Source: Actinomycetes bacterium (GTDB lineage Bacteria > Actinomycetota > Acidimicrobiia > Acidimicrobiales > RAAP-2). From it: a DNA stretch of 64,000 nt. Both the position numbers and the translations under genes were made by a program. The notes below the pieces were generated by a model. It ran no database searches and was not told where the DNA came from. It was given only the letters and a program-made list of their open reading frames with translations. The stretch covers positions 8,279 to 72,278 of the forward strand of contig JAJYWG010000089.1 in assembly GCA_021791615.1 (NCBI GenBank), read 5' to 3'. This document shows, one piece after another, positions 9,079 through 17,061 of the stretch; positions within the stretch are counted from its first letter, which is position 1, and each line of letters opens with the position of its first letter.

Positions 9079-9382
9079 GCTCCTCTCCTTCCTCAAGCAA
9101 AGCCGCTGGGCTCACCCAACCTGCGCCGGCCTTCGCGCGGTTGGCGGCGGCACCTCTTTGTGAGAGGGCGTCGGCACTGCGGCTGGCCGTGCGGGATCTG
9201 GTGCGTCCTCACGACCGCTTCGCTGAGGACGAGAGCGGACTGACCCTTCTCGCTGACCGGCCTGGTAGTTGGCGTGCTTCACGTGGTTGGCGACTGCGAC
9301 AGTTGGAACCTCGGCTGGGTTGGCGTCCGCTCGATGCGTCGGGTGCCCCTGGGCTGCGCGCTCGGGTGAACGCGGGTCCTCC
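9079..9382. other. Intergenic region upstream of aconitase
   Basis: About 300 bases with open frames on both strands, but none has family-like content, a ribosome site or typical codon bias. The aconitase promoter presumably lies here; I could not pick out a -10/-35 pair. Confidence 0.4.
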
Positions 9383-9751
9383 CTACCGGCGGTTCTCGGC
9401 GTGCTCTCGTACCCCGAGGGTGTGCAACGCCACGGTGGAGTGGGCGTAGGCGCCACCGGCCCGCATCTCAGCCGCGACCCAGATCGCCTCCATGATCTCC
9501 TCGTCACTGGCCCCCTTGCGGCGCGCCAACTTCGAGTGGCCGGCGATGCAGTACGGGCATTGCGTCGTATGGGCGACTGCGACGGCGATCAGCTGCTTGG
9601 TCTTCTCTTGCAGGGCGCCGGGGCTGAAGACCGCCCGGCTGAATTTCTCGAAGGCGTCGTGGATCTCAGGTGCGAGCTCCTTGCGCCGTAGGCCGATCTC
9701 CGCGGTCCCTGGCGGGTACACCGGCTCGTTCCGTGCATTCGTGCCTGGCAT
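9383..9751 (-). CDS. Carboxymuconolactone decarboxylase / AhpD-like protein
   Basis: The 122-residue protein has the AhpD core: helix AVFSPGALQEKTKQLIAVAV, then the redox CxxC in TQCPYCIAGHSKLA, then DEEIMEAIWVAAEMRAGGAYAHS. Family members are thiol-dependent peroxidatic or adaptor proteins. A true decarboxylase role is unlikely because the CPYC-H signature is the AhpD type. The ATG at 9751 has GAGGAGA about 11 bases upstream. It overlaps the tail of the preceding hypothetical gene in another frame by 86 bases, which suggests that one of the two boundaries has shifted during evolution. Confidence 0.85.
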   Translation of the reverse strand: MPGTNARNEPVYPPGTAEIGLRRKELAPEIHDAFEKFSRAVFSPGALQEKTKQLIAVAVAHTTQCPYCIAGHSKLARRKGASDEEIMEAIWVAAEMRAGGAYAHSTVALHTLGVREHAENRR

Positions 9752-10175
9752 TCTCAGTCCATCTCCTCTCTCTTGTGACCGCGCGTCGGGCGCCTGGGTT
9801 GGCGGGACCCCGACGCGCCGATCCCCGCTCGTAGCCGTCACGGCGGATCCTTGCGGTGACGATGTCGACACCCTGTGACCTACATCGCTGCGCATCCGCC
9901 GCAGTGAAACCTGCTTGGTGCCAGCGCAGCCCTTCAAGGGAGCCCAGGCCCTGGCGCACCCACGTGGGGGCGACGCGTCGGAGCTGGCGGCGGTAGGGTC
10001 CGACGATCGCCGGGGTGAACCCGTCCCCCTGGGCCAGCGCTGCGTCGAAGGGCCCGAACCCCTCGGCTTTCCACGCCCCCACGTCGTCGCCGCGGACCCC
10101 GAGGGCGGCCCACGCCGCGTGTTCGTCCGGCCCGCCGACGATGGCAGGTGCGACGGCGCCAAGCGCGCCCTGCAT
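9666..10175 (-). CDS. Hypothetical protein downstream of transketolase
   Basis: A 169-codon frame begins at ATG 10175, five bases after the transketolase stop, with a GGAG sequence inside the transketolase tail as ribosome site. The first 95 residues have a repeated tryptophan/glycine pattern (AAWAALGVRGDD, GAWKAEGFGPFDAA, GDGFTPAIVGPYRRQL, LRWHQAGFTAADA). This resembles degenerate short helical repeats found in actinobacterial proteins of unknown function. The arginine-rich last 70 residues overlap the AhpD-like gene and may be read-through caused by a lost stop. I do not recognise a family. Translational coupling supports expression with transketolase. Confidence 0.5.
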   Translation of the reverse strand: MQGALGAVAPAIVGGPDEHAAWAALGVRGDDVGAWKAEGFGPFDAALAQGDGFTPAIVGPYRRQLRRVAPTWVRQGLGSLEGLRWHQAGFTAADAQRCRSQGVDIVTARIRRDGYERGSARRGPANPGARRAVTRERRWTENARHECTERAGVPARDRGDRPTAQGART

Positions 10176-10180
10176 GTCGG

Positions 10181-12103
10181 CTAGCTCCGTCTCACGAGGG
10201 TGTGCGCAGCAGCCCTGATGTGGCGCGCGGAGATGCCGGCGACGTCGAGCGATTCGACGCTCGTCCCCGACGTGGGCATCGCCCGCACGGCGAGGTGAGC
10301 GATCGTTGGGCTCTGTCCTCGTTCAGCCGACAGGGCGAGCGTGTCAGCCGAGAGGGCGAGCGTGTCAGCCGAGAGGGCGAGCGTGTCAGCCGAGAGGGCA
10401 AGCGCCACGGCCGCGCCGAGCCCGCCTTCGGGGTGGTGGTCTTCTGCCACCACCAGCCGCCCGCCGGTCGCGGTGCACGCCTCGAGGAGGGTGGAAGCGT
10501 CGATCGGCTTCACCGAGTACGCGTCGATGACCCGGGCGCAGATCCCCTCGGTCGCGAGCTCGTTGGCCGCGTCGAGGCACTGGTGGACAGTGACGCCGGC
10601 TCCGACCAGGCAGACCTCGTCGTTCTCAGAGGACCGGAGGGTTTTCGCCCCGCCGATGGGGAACGACTCGCCGGGGTCGTAGAGGACGGGGTAGGCGCCC
10701 CGGGTCGTCCGCAGGTAGGAGATCCCGCAGAGATCGGCCATCGCCATGGTGAGGGCGGCCGCGGAGGTGGCGTCGCTCGGGTAGAGCACGGTCGAGCCGT
10801 GGATCGCCTGCATCAGCGCCAGGTCTTCGAGACCCATCTGGGAGGGGCCGTCGGCACCGATCTCGACGCCGGCGTGCGAACCGTTGATGCACATGCGCAC
10901 TCTTGAGATCGCAGCCATGCGGATGAAGTCGGCGGCGCGAGAGACGAAGGCGGCGAAGGTGGAGGCGAACGGCCGGTAGCCGCGGGCGGCCAGGCCGACG
11001 GCGGCACCGATCATCTGCTGCTCGGAGATGAACATCTCGAAGAAACGCTCGGGGCACAAGGCGGCGAACTCGTCGGTGTAGGTGGAGTTGGCGACTTCGC
11101 CGTCGAGGACGACCACCTCGGGACGAGCGGCGAGCGCTTTCAACGCGTCGCCGAAGGCGCGCCGAGTGGCAACCGGTGAGCCCAGCTCGTAGCGGGGCAG
11201 GTTGATCGTGGCCGGGGGCTCCGGCGCACGTACAGGGGGCGGCGGGGGCGGCGGAGGGGAGGTGACGTTGATGGCCGAAGGTCCACCCAGCGCGGAAATC
11301 GCCCGCTCGGCGAGGTCGGCGGGCAGGGCGCGCCCGTGCCAGCCTTCGGCGTCCTCGAGCTCCTTCACCCCGCGGCCCTTTACGGTGCGTGCGAGGACGA
11401 CGCAGAGGTGGTCGGCGTCGGCCCGGGAGTCCGAGAAGGCGGCGTCGATGGCCTCGACGTCGTGGCCGTCGACGAGGATGGCCCGGCAGCCGAAGGCCTC
11501 GACCCGGCGCCGGTAGGCGTCGAGGTCCCAGCCGAGCTCGGTCGGGCCGCGCTGGCCGAGGCGGTTCACGTCCACGATCGCCGTCAGGTTCGAGAGGCCG
11601 TAATGGCTCCCCTTGTCGAGCGCCTCCCACATCGAGCCCTCGGCCATCTCGGAGTCGCCGCAGAGGACCCAGACGTGGTAGGGGAGCTTTTCCAAGAACT
11701 GCCCGGCGATGGCGATCCCCACCGCGGCCGGCAGGCCCTGGCCCAACGAGCCGGTGGCCACGTCCACCCAGGGAAGGGCCGGCGTCGGGTGGCCCTGGAG
11801 CCTGGAGCCGACGCGACGGTAGGTGGTGAGGAGCTCTTCTTCGCTGATGGCCCCGGCGGCGCGGAACATGGCATAGAGAAGGGGCGAGGCGTGGCCCTTC
11901 GAGAAGACGAGGTGGTCGTTGGTCGGAAGCTGGGGTGCCGACCAGTCGTAGCGGAGGTGCTTGGCGAGAAGCACCGCCATCAGGTCGGCGGCAGAGAGCG
12001 ACGACGTGGGGTGGCCCGAGCCGGCCGCGGTGCTGCAGCGGATGGCGTCTATCCGGAGCTGGGTCGCGAGCACGTTGATCGCGATGTCGGCACCCGTCGT
12101 CAT
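10181..12103 (-). CDS. tkt: Transketolase
   Basis: The 640-residue thiamine-diphosphate enzyme transfers two-carbon units in the pentose phosphate pathway. The ThDP motif is GDSEMAEGSMWEALDKGS followed about 20 residues later by VDVN; the Pyr-domain glutamate lies in MFISEQQMIGAAVG. The start opens IDAIRCSTAAGSGHPTSSLS. Two oddities are visible. A run of eight prolines links the two catalytic domains. Near the C-terminus a 21-bp unit is tandemly repeated, giving ADTLALS three times. Its ATG overlaps the stop of the upstream CxxC protein by four bases, placing transketolase in a redox operon that begins near 15.1 kb. Confidence 0.92.
   Translation of the reverse strand: MTTGADIAINVLATQLRIDAIRCSTAAGSGHPTSSLSAADLMAVLLAKHLRYDWSAPQLPTNDHLVFSKGHASPLLYAMFRAAGAISEEELLTTYRRVGSRLQGHPTPALPWVDVATGSLGQGLPAAVGIAIAGQFLEKLPYHVWVLCGDSEMAEGSMWEALDKGSHYGLSNLTAIVDVNRLGQRGPTELGWDLDAYRRRVEAFGCRAILVDGHDVEAIDAAFSDSRADADHLCVVLARTVKGRGVKELEDAEGWHGRALPADLAERAISALGGPSAINVTSPPPPPPPPVRAPEPPATINLPRYELGSPVATRRAFGDALKALAARPEVVVLDGEVANSTYTDEFAALCPERFFEMFISEQQMIGAAVGLAARGYRPFASTFAAFVSRAADFIRMAAISRVRMCINGSHAGVEIGADGPSQMGLEDLALMQAIHGSTVLYPSDATSAAALTMAMADLCGISYLRTTRGAYPVLYDPGESFPIGGAKTLRSSENDEVCLVGAGVTVHQCLDAANELATEGICARVIDAYSVKPIDASTLLEACTATGGRLVVAEDHHPEGGLGAAVALALSADTLALSADTLALSADTLALSAERGQSPTIAHLAVRAMPTSGTSVESLDVAGISARHIRAAAHTLVRRS
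10331..10393. repeat. In-frame tandem repeat, 3 x 21 bp, in transketolase
   Basis: Three near-perfect 21-bp units (CAGGGCGAGCG or GAGGGCGAGCG, then TGTCAGCCGA) encode a repeated ADTLALS heptapeptide near the transketolase C-terminus. A fourth, diverged unit follows on each side. Copy-number change would keep the frame. Confidence 0.95.
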
Positions 12104-12642
12104 CGAGGACCCGGGGGCAGTCGGAAGGCGATCCGGAACATCCGTATGAAAAGCCGTATGGTCCGGAGCACGATGCCTGGGGCGGGTCGCTCACGCGAAA
12201 GGACCCGTACCCCCGCTCCTCCACCCGGTCGAGCTCCTCCACCCGGTCGACGGCCGCTCGCTGGCGACCAGAGGCTCGACAAGGACCCGACGGCGGACCG
12301 TGGACCACCGGCTTCGGGAGGGCTCGCCGGAGACGCCATCTCGAGCGCCTTCTCGTCCACCCGTGCGTGCCCGGTGTCCTTCGCCGCCGGGCACTCACCG
12401 GTTTCGTGGCCGTCCAAGGAGACCATCATCCTCTCGCCGTTGCCGCCCAGCGTGATGGCGCGCCCCGCGCTCGTGATCAACGAGACCAGCGCGTCAGGGT
12501 CGTCCTCGTGCTCGATCACGAGACACCCCGTGGAGAAGTCCGCCCACACGCGCTGCACGCCTGCTCTCTCGCGCAGTGCGTTCAGCATTGCGTTGTGGCA
12601 CCGCGCGCAGTTGGCGTTCTCCAGCGCCACGACCGTCCTCAT
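12100..12642 (-). CDS. HMA-like CxxC protein with basic C-terminal tail
   Basis: Read from ATG 12642 the protein has 180 residues. The first 75 look like a heavy-metal-associated ferredoxin fold: MRTVVALENANCARCHNAML with Cys12 and Cys15, then VWADFSTGCLVIEHEDDPDA and a LVSLITSAGRAITLGG helix. After a linker rich in Pro, Gly and Ser, which carries an 18-bp repeat, it ends with an amphipathic basic helix, RTIRLFIRMFRIAFRL, that could contact the membrane. HMA domains bind Cu, Zn or other soft metals, or carry thiols. The metal here is unknown. Four-base overlap with transketolase and proximity to the flavin reductase place it in the operon. Confidence 0.6.
   Translation of the reverse strand: MRTVVALENANCARCHNAMLNALRERAGVQRVWADFSTGCLVIEHEDDPDALVSLITSAGRAITLGGNGERMMVSLDGHETGECPAAKDTGHARVDEKALEMASPASPPEAGGPRSAVGSLSSLWSPASGRRPGGGARPGGGAGVRVLSRERPAPGIVLRTIRLFIRMFRIAFRLPPGPR
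12215..12250. repeat. In-frame tandem repeat, 2 x 18 bp
   Basis: GCTCCTCCACCCGGTCGA occurs twice in tandem within the linker of the HMA-like gene. The unit is a multiple of three, so the frame is preserved. Confidence 0.95.
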
Positions 12643-12700
12643 AGAAGATCCCCCGAACAACACGCTCGGGACCCCAGGAGCGGCGATCCCGCTCCTGGCC

Positions 12701-13477
12701 TCATGCGTGGTCCTCGCTGTAGATCCGATCATCGGCGACGCCGAGCGAGCCGAGCATGGCGCGGACGGCGATCACCATGTCCCCCGGCCCGGCCACGTAG
12801 TAGAGGCTCGGGCTCCGGGTATGCGGTGCCGCCTCGAACACCTCGGCGAGCATGTCGGCGTCGATGCGGCGGTGGTAGCGCACCGAGGGGTCGCGCGGGT
12901 CGCGGGTGAACGTGCGGAGGAGCCTGAACCACGCCATATCTCGGCCCAACGCCTCGAGCTCGTCTCCGAGGAGCACCGTCGTCCTGTCCCTGCTCGAGCA
13001 CAAGAGCGTCATCGGCACGTCGAGCCCGCGTGCGGCGGCGTAGCGCACGATGGCAGCCAAGGGGGCGACACCCGTCCCTGCGCCGATGAGTCCCACCGGC
13101 CCGCCGTCGCGCTCGGTCCAGGTGAGAAAGCCGAAGGGCCCTCGTACCTGGAGGAGGTCGCCGACCGCCACCTGGCGCGCCAGGATGGGCGAGACCCGGC
13201 CGCCTTGGACCTCGCGCACGGCGATCTCGACCTTCGACGACGGCGGGTACGGCGAGGAGCAGAGCGAGTATGCCTGCTCGACGACGCCTGGCGGGGCGTC
13301 GACGGCCAGGCGGACCAGGTAGTACTGGCCGGGGAGGACCTCTGGCACCTCGTCGAGTCGCAGATCCAGCACCGTCCCTGTGGCACCTCGTTCGACCCCG
13401 ACGACTTGAACCTGCTCCCACATAGCCATCCGGTCCGCCGCCAGCCAGCGATCGGCAGCGAGGCCCGAGTCGAGCAT
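12701..13477 (-). CDS. Ferredoxin-NADP reductase-like flavin oxidoreductase
   Basis: The 258-residue protein has the FNR two-domain fold. An FAD-binding barrel carries VEQAYSLCSSP (the RxYSxxS motif with Gln for Arg). The nucleotide-binding domain has IGAGTGVAPLAAIVRYA and ends with YYVAGPGDMVIAVRAML. No ferredoxin domain is fused, so it needs a separate electron partner; the neighbouring hemerythrin-like or CxxC protein is a candidate. The ATG at 13477 is used; a GTG at 13489 overlaps the upstream NHL stop and is also plausible. It is the fourth gene of a minus-strand operon running from 15.06 to about 9.7 kb. Confidence 0.85.
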   Translation of the reverse strand: MLDSGLAADRWLAADRMAMWEQVQVVGVERGATGTVLDLRLDEVPEVLPGQYYLVRLAVDAPPGVVEQAYSLCSSPYPPSSKVEIAVREVQGGRVSPILARQVAVGDLLQVRGPFGFLTWTERDGGPVGLIGAGTGVAPLAAIVRYAAARGLDVPMTLLCSSRDRTTVLLGDELEALGRDMAWFRLLRTFTRDPRDPSVRYHRRIDADMLAEVFEAAPHTRSPSLYYVAGPGDMVIAVRAMLGSLGVADDRIYSEDHA

Positions 13478-13485
13478 GCCCGCGC

Positions 13486-14493
13486 TCACCGCCCTGCTCC
13501 CGCCGAGATCAGGCAGGTCTGGGGGCGGTGCTCGTCGTCGAGCACCTCGGCAGCGACGAGCACCTCGGCAGCGACGAGCACCTCGGCGTCGGGTGCGAGC
13601 GCCACGGCGACGGGCCAGCGCCGGCCCGCGAGCCGCAGCGTGGTCGTGCTCGCTCCGTCGGGATCGATCCGGCGCAGCGCGCCGTTTCCCTGGTCGGCAA
13701 CCCAAAGCTCCCCGTCGTGCCCGAGGGCGATGCCGGTCGGCCAGCGCAGGCCCACGTCGGCGCCGACGCCGTCGTCGGCTCCACCCGGTGGGGATCCGGC
13801 GAGCGTCGTGACCTCGCCGTCGGGGGTCACGCGGCGCACCGCGTTGTTGCCGGTGTCGGCGACGTAGCAGGTGCCTTCGGCGTCGATGTCGAGCGCCAGA
13901 GGCTGGCGGAAGCGGCCCTCTGGCCCCCGGCCGTCGCCGTAGTCGTAGATGGAGCCGGCAAGGGTGGCGACGACGCCTGCGGGTGAGATCGTCCGGATGC
14001 GGTGGTTCCCGGCGTCGGCGACGTAGCAGGTGCCGTCCGCCCCGATCGCCACGTCGGTCGGGTACCGGAAGAGGGCCTCGTCGCCCGGGCCGTCGCGATA
14101 GCCGTAGACGCTGCCGGCGACGACCCGGAGATCGCCGGTAGGGGCGATCGCCCACACCCGGTGGCCTGCGGTGTCGGCGACGAAGAGCGTCCCGTCGGGA
14201 CCCAGCGCGAGGCCCGCGGGGCTGAGCACCCGCTTCCCGGTGCCAGTGGCGTCGGGGACGCCACCAGCCGGTGCAACAGCGAACGTCCGCCCACCGCCGT
14301 GGTCGATGCGCCAGATCGTCCTCGAGGTCGCGTCGGATGCGAAGAGACGCCCCTCGGGAGCGACGGCGAGGCCCGCGGGGCGCCCGGGGAAGGCGAAGCT
14401 CCGATCGGAGCATGCCCGCTCTCTCGACGCGACGCCGAGCACGATGCTCTCGCGCTCGGTGGACATCTGCTCTTCGCCAACGAGGACGGTCAT
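13486..14493 (-). CDS. NHL-repeat beta-propeller protein
   Basis: The 335-residue protein consists of about six NHL blades with the repeated pattern LALGPDGTLFVADTAGHRV, GADGTCYVADAGNHRIR, DAEGTCYVADTGNNAVRR and GHDGELWVADQGNGALRR. NHL propellers mostly act as binding scaffolds, and a few are enzymes. There is no signal peptide, so this one is probably cytosolic, unlike many secreted NHL proteins. Its ATG overlaps the hemerythrin-like gene stop by four bases. Near the C-terminus an 18-bp repeat encodes AEVLVA units. Its presence between two redox proteins suggests it holds or stabilises a complex, but this is inference. Confidence 0.82.
   Translation of the reverse strand: MTVLVGEEQMSTERESIVLGVASRERACSDRSFAFPGRPAGLAVAPEGRLFASDATSRTIWRIDHGGGRTFAVAPAGGVPDATGTGKRVLSPAGLALGPDGTLFVADTAGHRVWAIAPTGDLRVVAGSVYGYRDGPGDEALFRYPTDVAIGADGTCYVADAGNHRIRTISPAGVVATLAGSIYDYGDGRGPEGRFRQPLALDIDAEGTCYVADTGNNAVRRVTPDGEVTTLAGSPPGGADDGVGADVGLRWPTGIALGHDGELWVADQGNGALRRIDPDGASTTTLRLAGRRWPVAVALAPDAEVLVAAEVLVAAEVLDDEHRPQTCLISAGAGR
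13542..13577. repeat. In-frame tandem repeat, 2 x 18 bp, in NHL protein
   Basis: Two perfect copies of GCACCTCGGCAGCGACGA followed by a partial third encode the repeated AEVLVA near the protein C-terminus. Confidence 0.95.
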
Positions 14494-14867
14494 CGCAGCC
14501 ACCTCGGGCTCGGCGTCCCGCTGGCGGCGCCGTGGAGGGCTCGCTCGTCGAGGGTTTGGATGGTGAGGAGGGCGAGAAGCTCCTCGGCCCGGGCCGCACA
14601 TCGGCGCCCTGGGCCGGTGCAGCCGCCGTCTGCGTCGCGGAGGAGCTCTCGGGCTGCGGCCGACACCCGCGCCTGGCCCCGTCGGACGAGGCGGGCGTCG
14701 GCCGGGGACAGGCGGGTGAGAGTCGAAACCTCGCGATCGAGGTGGTGGGCGAGCGCGTGCACGAAGGCACCGAGGTCCTCGATCAGACGGACGGTGTCGG
14801 CGTCGCGAGCCGCAGCGTGCACCCTCCGGGCCAGGGTGAGAAGACCGTCGTGCTCGAGGAACCCCAT
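14490..14867 (-). CDS. Hemerythrin-like helical protein
   Basis: The 125-residue protein is predicted all-helical. It carries FLEHDGLLTLARRV in helix 1 and LGAFVHALAHHLDRE in helix 2, matching the H and HxxxHHxxE positions of bacterial hemerythrin domains that bind a di-iron site. The later histidine helices of the family are not clear; that region instead has a CTGPGRRC pair, so iron binding may be incomplete or altered. Its ATG at 14867 lies two bases after the stop of a small gene, and its end overlaps the NHL gene by four bases. An O2- or NO-sensing role would fit the reductase in the operon, but is not shown. Confidence 0.5.
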   Translation of the reverse strand: MGFLEHDGLLTLARRVHAAARDADTVRLIEDLGAFVHALAHHLDREVSTLTRLSPADARLVRRGQARVSAAARELLRDADGGCTGPGRRCAARAEELLALLTIQTLDERALHGAASGTPSPRWLR

Positions 14868-14869
14868 GG

Positions 14870-15061
14870 TCACACCGGCTCCCGGGTCGCAGGGGTCACG
14901 GCCGACCCGCTGTGGCACCCGTCGTCGACGGCCTCTGCCACGGCCCGAGCGAGACGGCGGGAGAAGGCGGCGATCTTGACTTCGACGGTGTCCCGCACGC
15001 GTCGGGCAGAGGGGAGGGAGTCCCGGCCGACGACTGACGCTCCCTTCCCGGACCGTGCCAT
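14870..15061 (-). CDS. Small protein of unknown function, first gene of redox operon
   Basis: The 63-residue product (MARSGKGASVVGRDSLPSAR at the N-terminus, then a basic amphipathic helix KIAAFSRRLARAVAEAV) has no family I recognise. The gene is supported by a strong GAGGAGAGGAG ribosome site before ATG 15061, a consensus TATAAT about 32 bases upstream, and tight spacing to the next gene. The helix is rich in Arg and Ala and could bind nucleic acid or a partner protein. Confidence 0.6.
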   Translation of the reverse strand: MARSGKGASVVGRDSLPSARRVRDTVEVKIAAFSRRLARAVAEAVDDGCHSGSAVTPATREPV

Positions 15062-15092
15062 CGCGCACTCCTCTCCTCGGCTTCCTACAACT

Positions 15093-15098
15093 ATTATA
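15093..15098 (-). promoter_or_regulatory. -10 element TATAAT of the redox operon, in a divergent intergenic region
   Basis: The 69 bases between the minus-strand operon (start 15061) and NDH-2 (start 15131) are AT-rich. They hold TATAAT on the minus strand and an ACTAGAA sequence on the plus strand at 15108-15114. Both directions are probably driven from here. The ACTAGAA heptamer recurs upstream of other genes in the window. Confidence 0.6.
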
Positions 15099-15130
15099 CC
15101 GTTACCAACTAGAAATACGAAAGGTGCTGC

Positions 15131-16474
15131 GTGGACCGAGTGGTGATCGTGGGCGGGGGCTTCGCCGGTTTGGCGGCCGCTCAGCGACTACGCGGCGAGC
15201 CGGTCGACGTGGAGGTGGTGGACCAGCACAACTTCCACACCTTCCAGCCCCTCCTGTACCAAGTGGCGACCGCGGGCCTCGACTCGGCTGACGTTGCCTA
15301 CCCGCTCCGGACCGTCTTGCGACGGGCCCGCAACGTGCGGTTCATCCACGGCAGAGTGTCCGGGTTCGATCTGTCGGCGCGCTCGGTCCTCCTCGAGGAC
15401 GGCCGGGGGCTCGCCTACGACCACCTCATCGTGGCGAGCGGTGCTACCGCGGCCACCTTCGGCGTGCCCGGGGTCGTGGACCACGCGCTCTTCCTCTACA
15501 CCCTCAACGACGCCCGTTGGGTGCGAAACCAGGTTCTCGCCGCCTTGGAGCGCTTCGACGCCAGCGGCCCTGACGAAGCCGTGGCGCCGGTGATCGTGGT
15601 GGTCGGGGGCGGCCCGACCGGGGTCGAGACTGCCGGGGCGATGTCCGAGCTGATCGACATCGCCATCCGCCACGACCGGCTCCGTCTCGATCCCGACCGC
15701 ACCCGCGTCGTCCTCCTCGACGCCAAAGAGCGCGTGCTCCCCGCCTTCTCACCTGCGGCCAGCGCGTACGCCGAGCGGATCCTGCGCGCCCGAGGGGTCG
15801 AGGTCCGGCTCGGGCTCGGGGTCGAGGCGGTCTCGACCGCTGGGGTCAGGCTGGCAGACGGTGAACTGGTCAGCGCGAGCGTGGTGATCTGGGCGGCCGG
15901 GGTGACGGTCGACGGCACCGTCGCCGCGGGCCTCACGGGTCGCCGAGGTCCCGGGGGACGGGTGGTGGTCGATGCCGATCTGTCGCTGCCTGGCCATCCC
16001 GAGGTCTTCGTCGTGGGCGATGCCGCCGCGGTGCCCGGTCCTGACGGCACTGCGATAGGTGCAGGCGCCCTCGAAACGGGTGGCACTCAGCGGTTCCTCC
16101 CCCAGCTTGCCCAAGTCGCCATCCAGTCGGGCGACCACGCCGCCCGCCAGGTCGTCGGCCGGCTCGAAGGCCGTCCGACGACGTCCTTCGCCTACTACGA
16201 CAAGGGGATGATGGCGACCATCGGACGCCGGTCGGCAGTCGCCCAGCTGTCAAGCGGCGCGGTCTTCTACGGGACCATCGGTTGGATCGCCTGGCTCGTG
16301 CTCCACCTCGTCTACCTGATCGGCTTCCGCAACCGCGTGGTGGTCTTGATCAACTGGGCGTGGCACTACTTTCGATGGCCGTCGGGCCCGCGGCTCATCA
16401 TCGGCGACGTGCCGGCCCGGCCACCGGCAGAGCCGCGACCAGGGCGTCCTGACTGCCCAGAGTGTCGCAGGTGA
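15131..16474 (+). CDS. ndh: Type II NADH dehydrogenase
   Basis: The 447-residue flavoprotein oxidises NADH and reduces quinone without pumping protons, at the inner face of the membrane. It shows the FAD-binding VVIVGGGFAGLAAAQRL at the N-terminus, the DQHNFHTFQPLLYQVATAGL segment typical of NDH-2, the NAD-binding VVVGGGPTGVETAGAMSEL, and FVVGDAAAVPG near residue 295. The C-terminal IGWIAWLVLHLVYLIGFRNR amphipathic or hydrophobic region attaches it to the membrane. The GTG start has AAAGGTG upstream. It is divergent from the redox operon and would supply electrons for NarGHI. Confidence 0.93.
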   Translation: MDRVVIVGGGFAGLAAAQRLRGEPVDVEVVDQHNFHTFQPLLYQVATAGLDSADVAYPLRTVLRRARNVRFIHGRVSGFDLSARSVLLEDGRGLAYDHLIVASGATAATFGVPGVVDHALFLYTLNDARWVRNQVLAALERFDASGPDEAVAPVIVVVGGGPTGVETAGAMSELIDIAIRHDRLRLDPDRTRVVLLDAKERVLPAFSPAASAYAERILRARGVEVRLGLGVEAVSTAGVRLADGELVSASVVIWAAGVTVDGTVAAGLTGRRGPGGRVVVDADLSLPGHPEVFVVGDAAAVPGPDGTAIGAGALETGGTQRFLPQLAQVAIQSGDHAARQVVGRLEGRPTTSFAYYDKGMMATIGRRSAVAQLSSGAVFYGTIGWIAWLVLHLVYLIGFRNRVVVLINWAWHYFRWPSGPRLIIGDVPARPPAEPRPGRPDCPECRR

Positions 16475-16569
16475 ACCGTTCCATCCTCGCCAGTGCGCCC
16501 ACCGGACCCCCACCTGCACCAGACCTTCCCCGAGAGGCGCCGGTGCCACGGAGGCCGCTGCCCCCACCG

Positions 16570-17061
16570 CTACTGATGGGGTGAGCCAGGCTTCACCACC
16601 ATGAGGACGATGATGGCGAGGAGCGCCGTCGCGGCAAGGTAGTTGACGACACGTGCCACACGGTCACCGAGGCGGGCGCGCAGCTCTTCGCTCGGAGGGA
16701 GCTGCTTGGCAGCCAGGGCGGCGGCGAGCTTGCGGGCCTGCTTGGGTCGCTGCCCGCCCACCGAACCGAGCACGACGACCAATGCGAGGAGCCCGGACGC
16801 CGCGTCGACCCACGGCGTGGAGTACCCCCAGTGGCCGAGGGCGACCAGCCACAGCCCGAAACTGCCGGCGAGCAGCGTCCCGCCGACTACCAGCGCGGCA
16901 CCGACGCGGGCGAGTCCGAGCAAGAGCGCGATCTCGGCGCTGTTGGCCCGCCGACGCGCCGCCTCGAAAGCCACGGCGGCGAGGACAGTGCCCGAGACGA
17001 GCAAGAAGGCGCCGACCAGGTGGAGGCACAGCGCGAGGTCGTAGAGCCAGGCAGGGGTCAT
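16570..17061 (-). CDS. DUF2269-like integral membrane protein
   Basis: The 163-residue protein has four predicted membrane helices: LYDLALCLHLVGAFLLVSGT, VGAALVVGGTLLAGSFGLWL, a third around DAASGLLALVVVLGSVGG, and a last one at NYLAATALLAIIVLMVV. Such small proteins are grouped with DUF2269, and an early His in the first helix is conserved. Function is unknown. Its ATG overlaps the stop of an upstream frame by four bases. It converges with ndh. Confidence 0.7.
   Translation of the reverse strand: MTPAWLYDLALCLHLVGAFLLVSGTVLAAVAFEAARRRANSAEIALLLGLARVGAALVVGGTLLAGSFGLWLVALGHWGYSTPWVDAASGLLALVVVLGSVGGQRPKQARKLAAALAAKQLPPSEELRARLGDRVARVVNYLAATALLAIIVLMVVKPGSPHQ

Noticed and set aside
9112..9507. 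Long minus-strand frame upstream of aconitase
   Set aside because: Composition is Arg/Pro/Ser-rich as expected of non-coding GC-rich frames, and it overlaps the well-supported AhpD-like gene.
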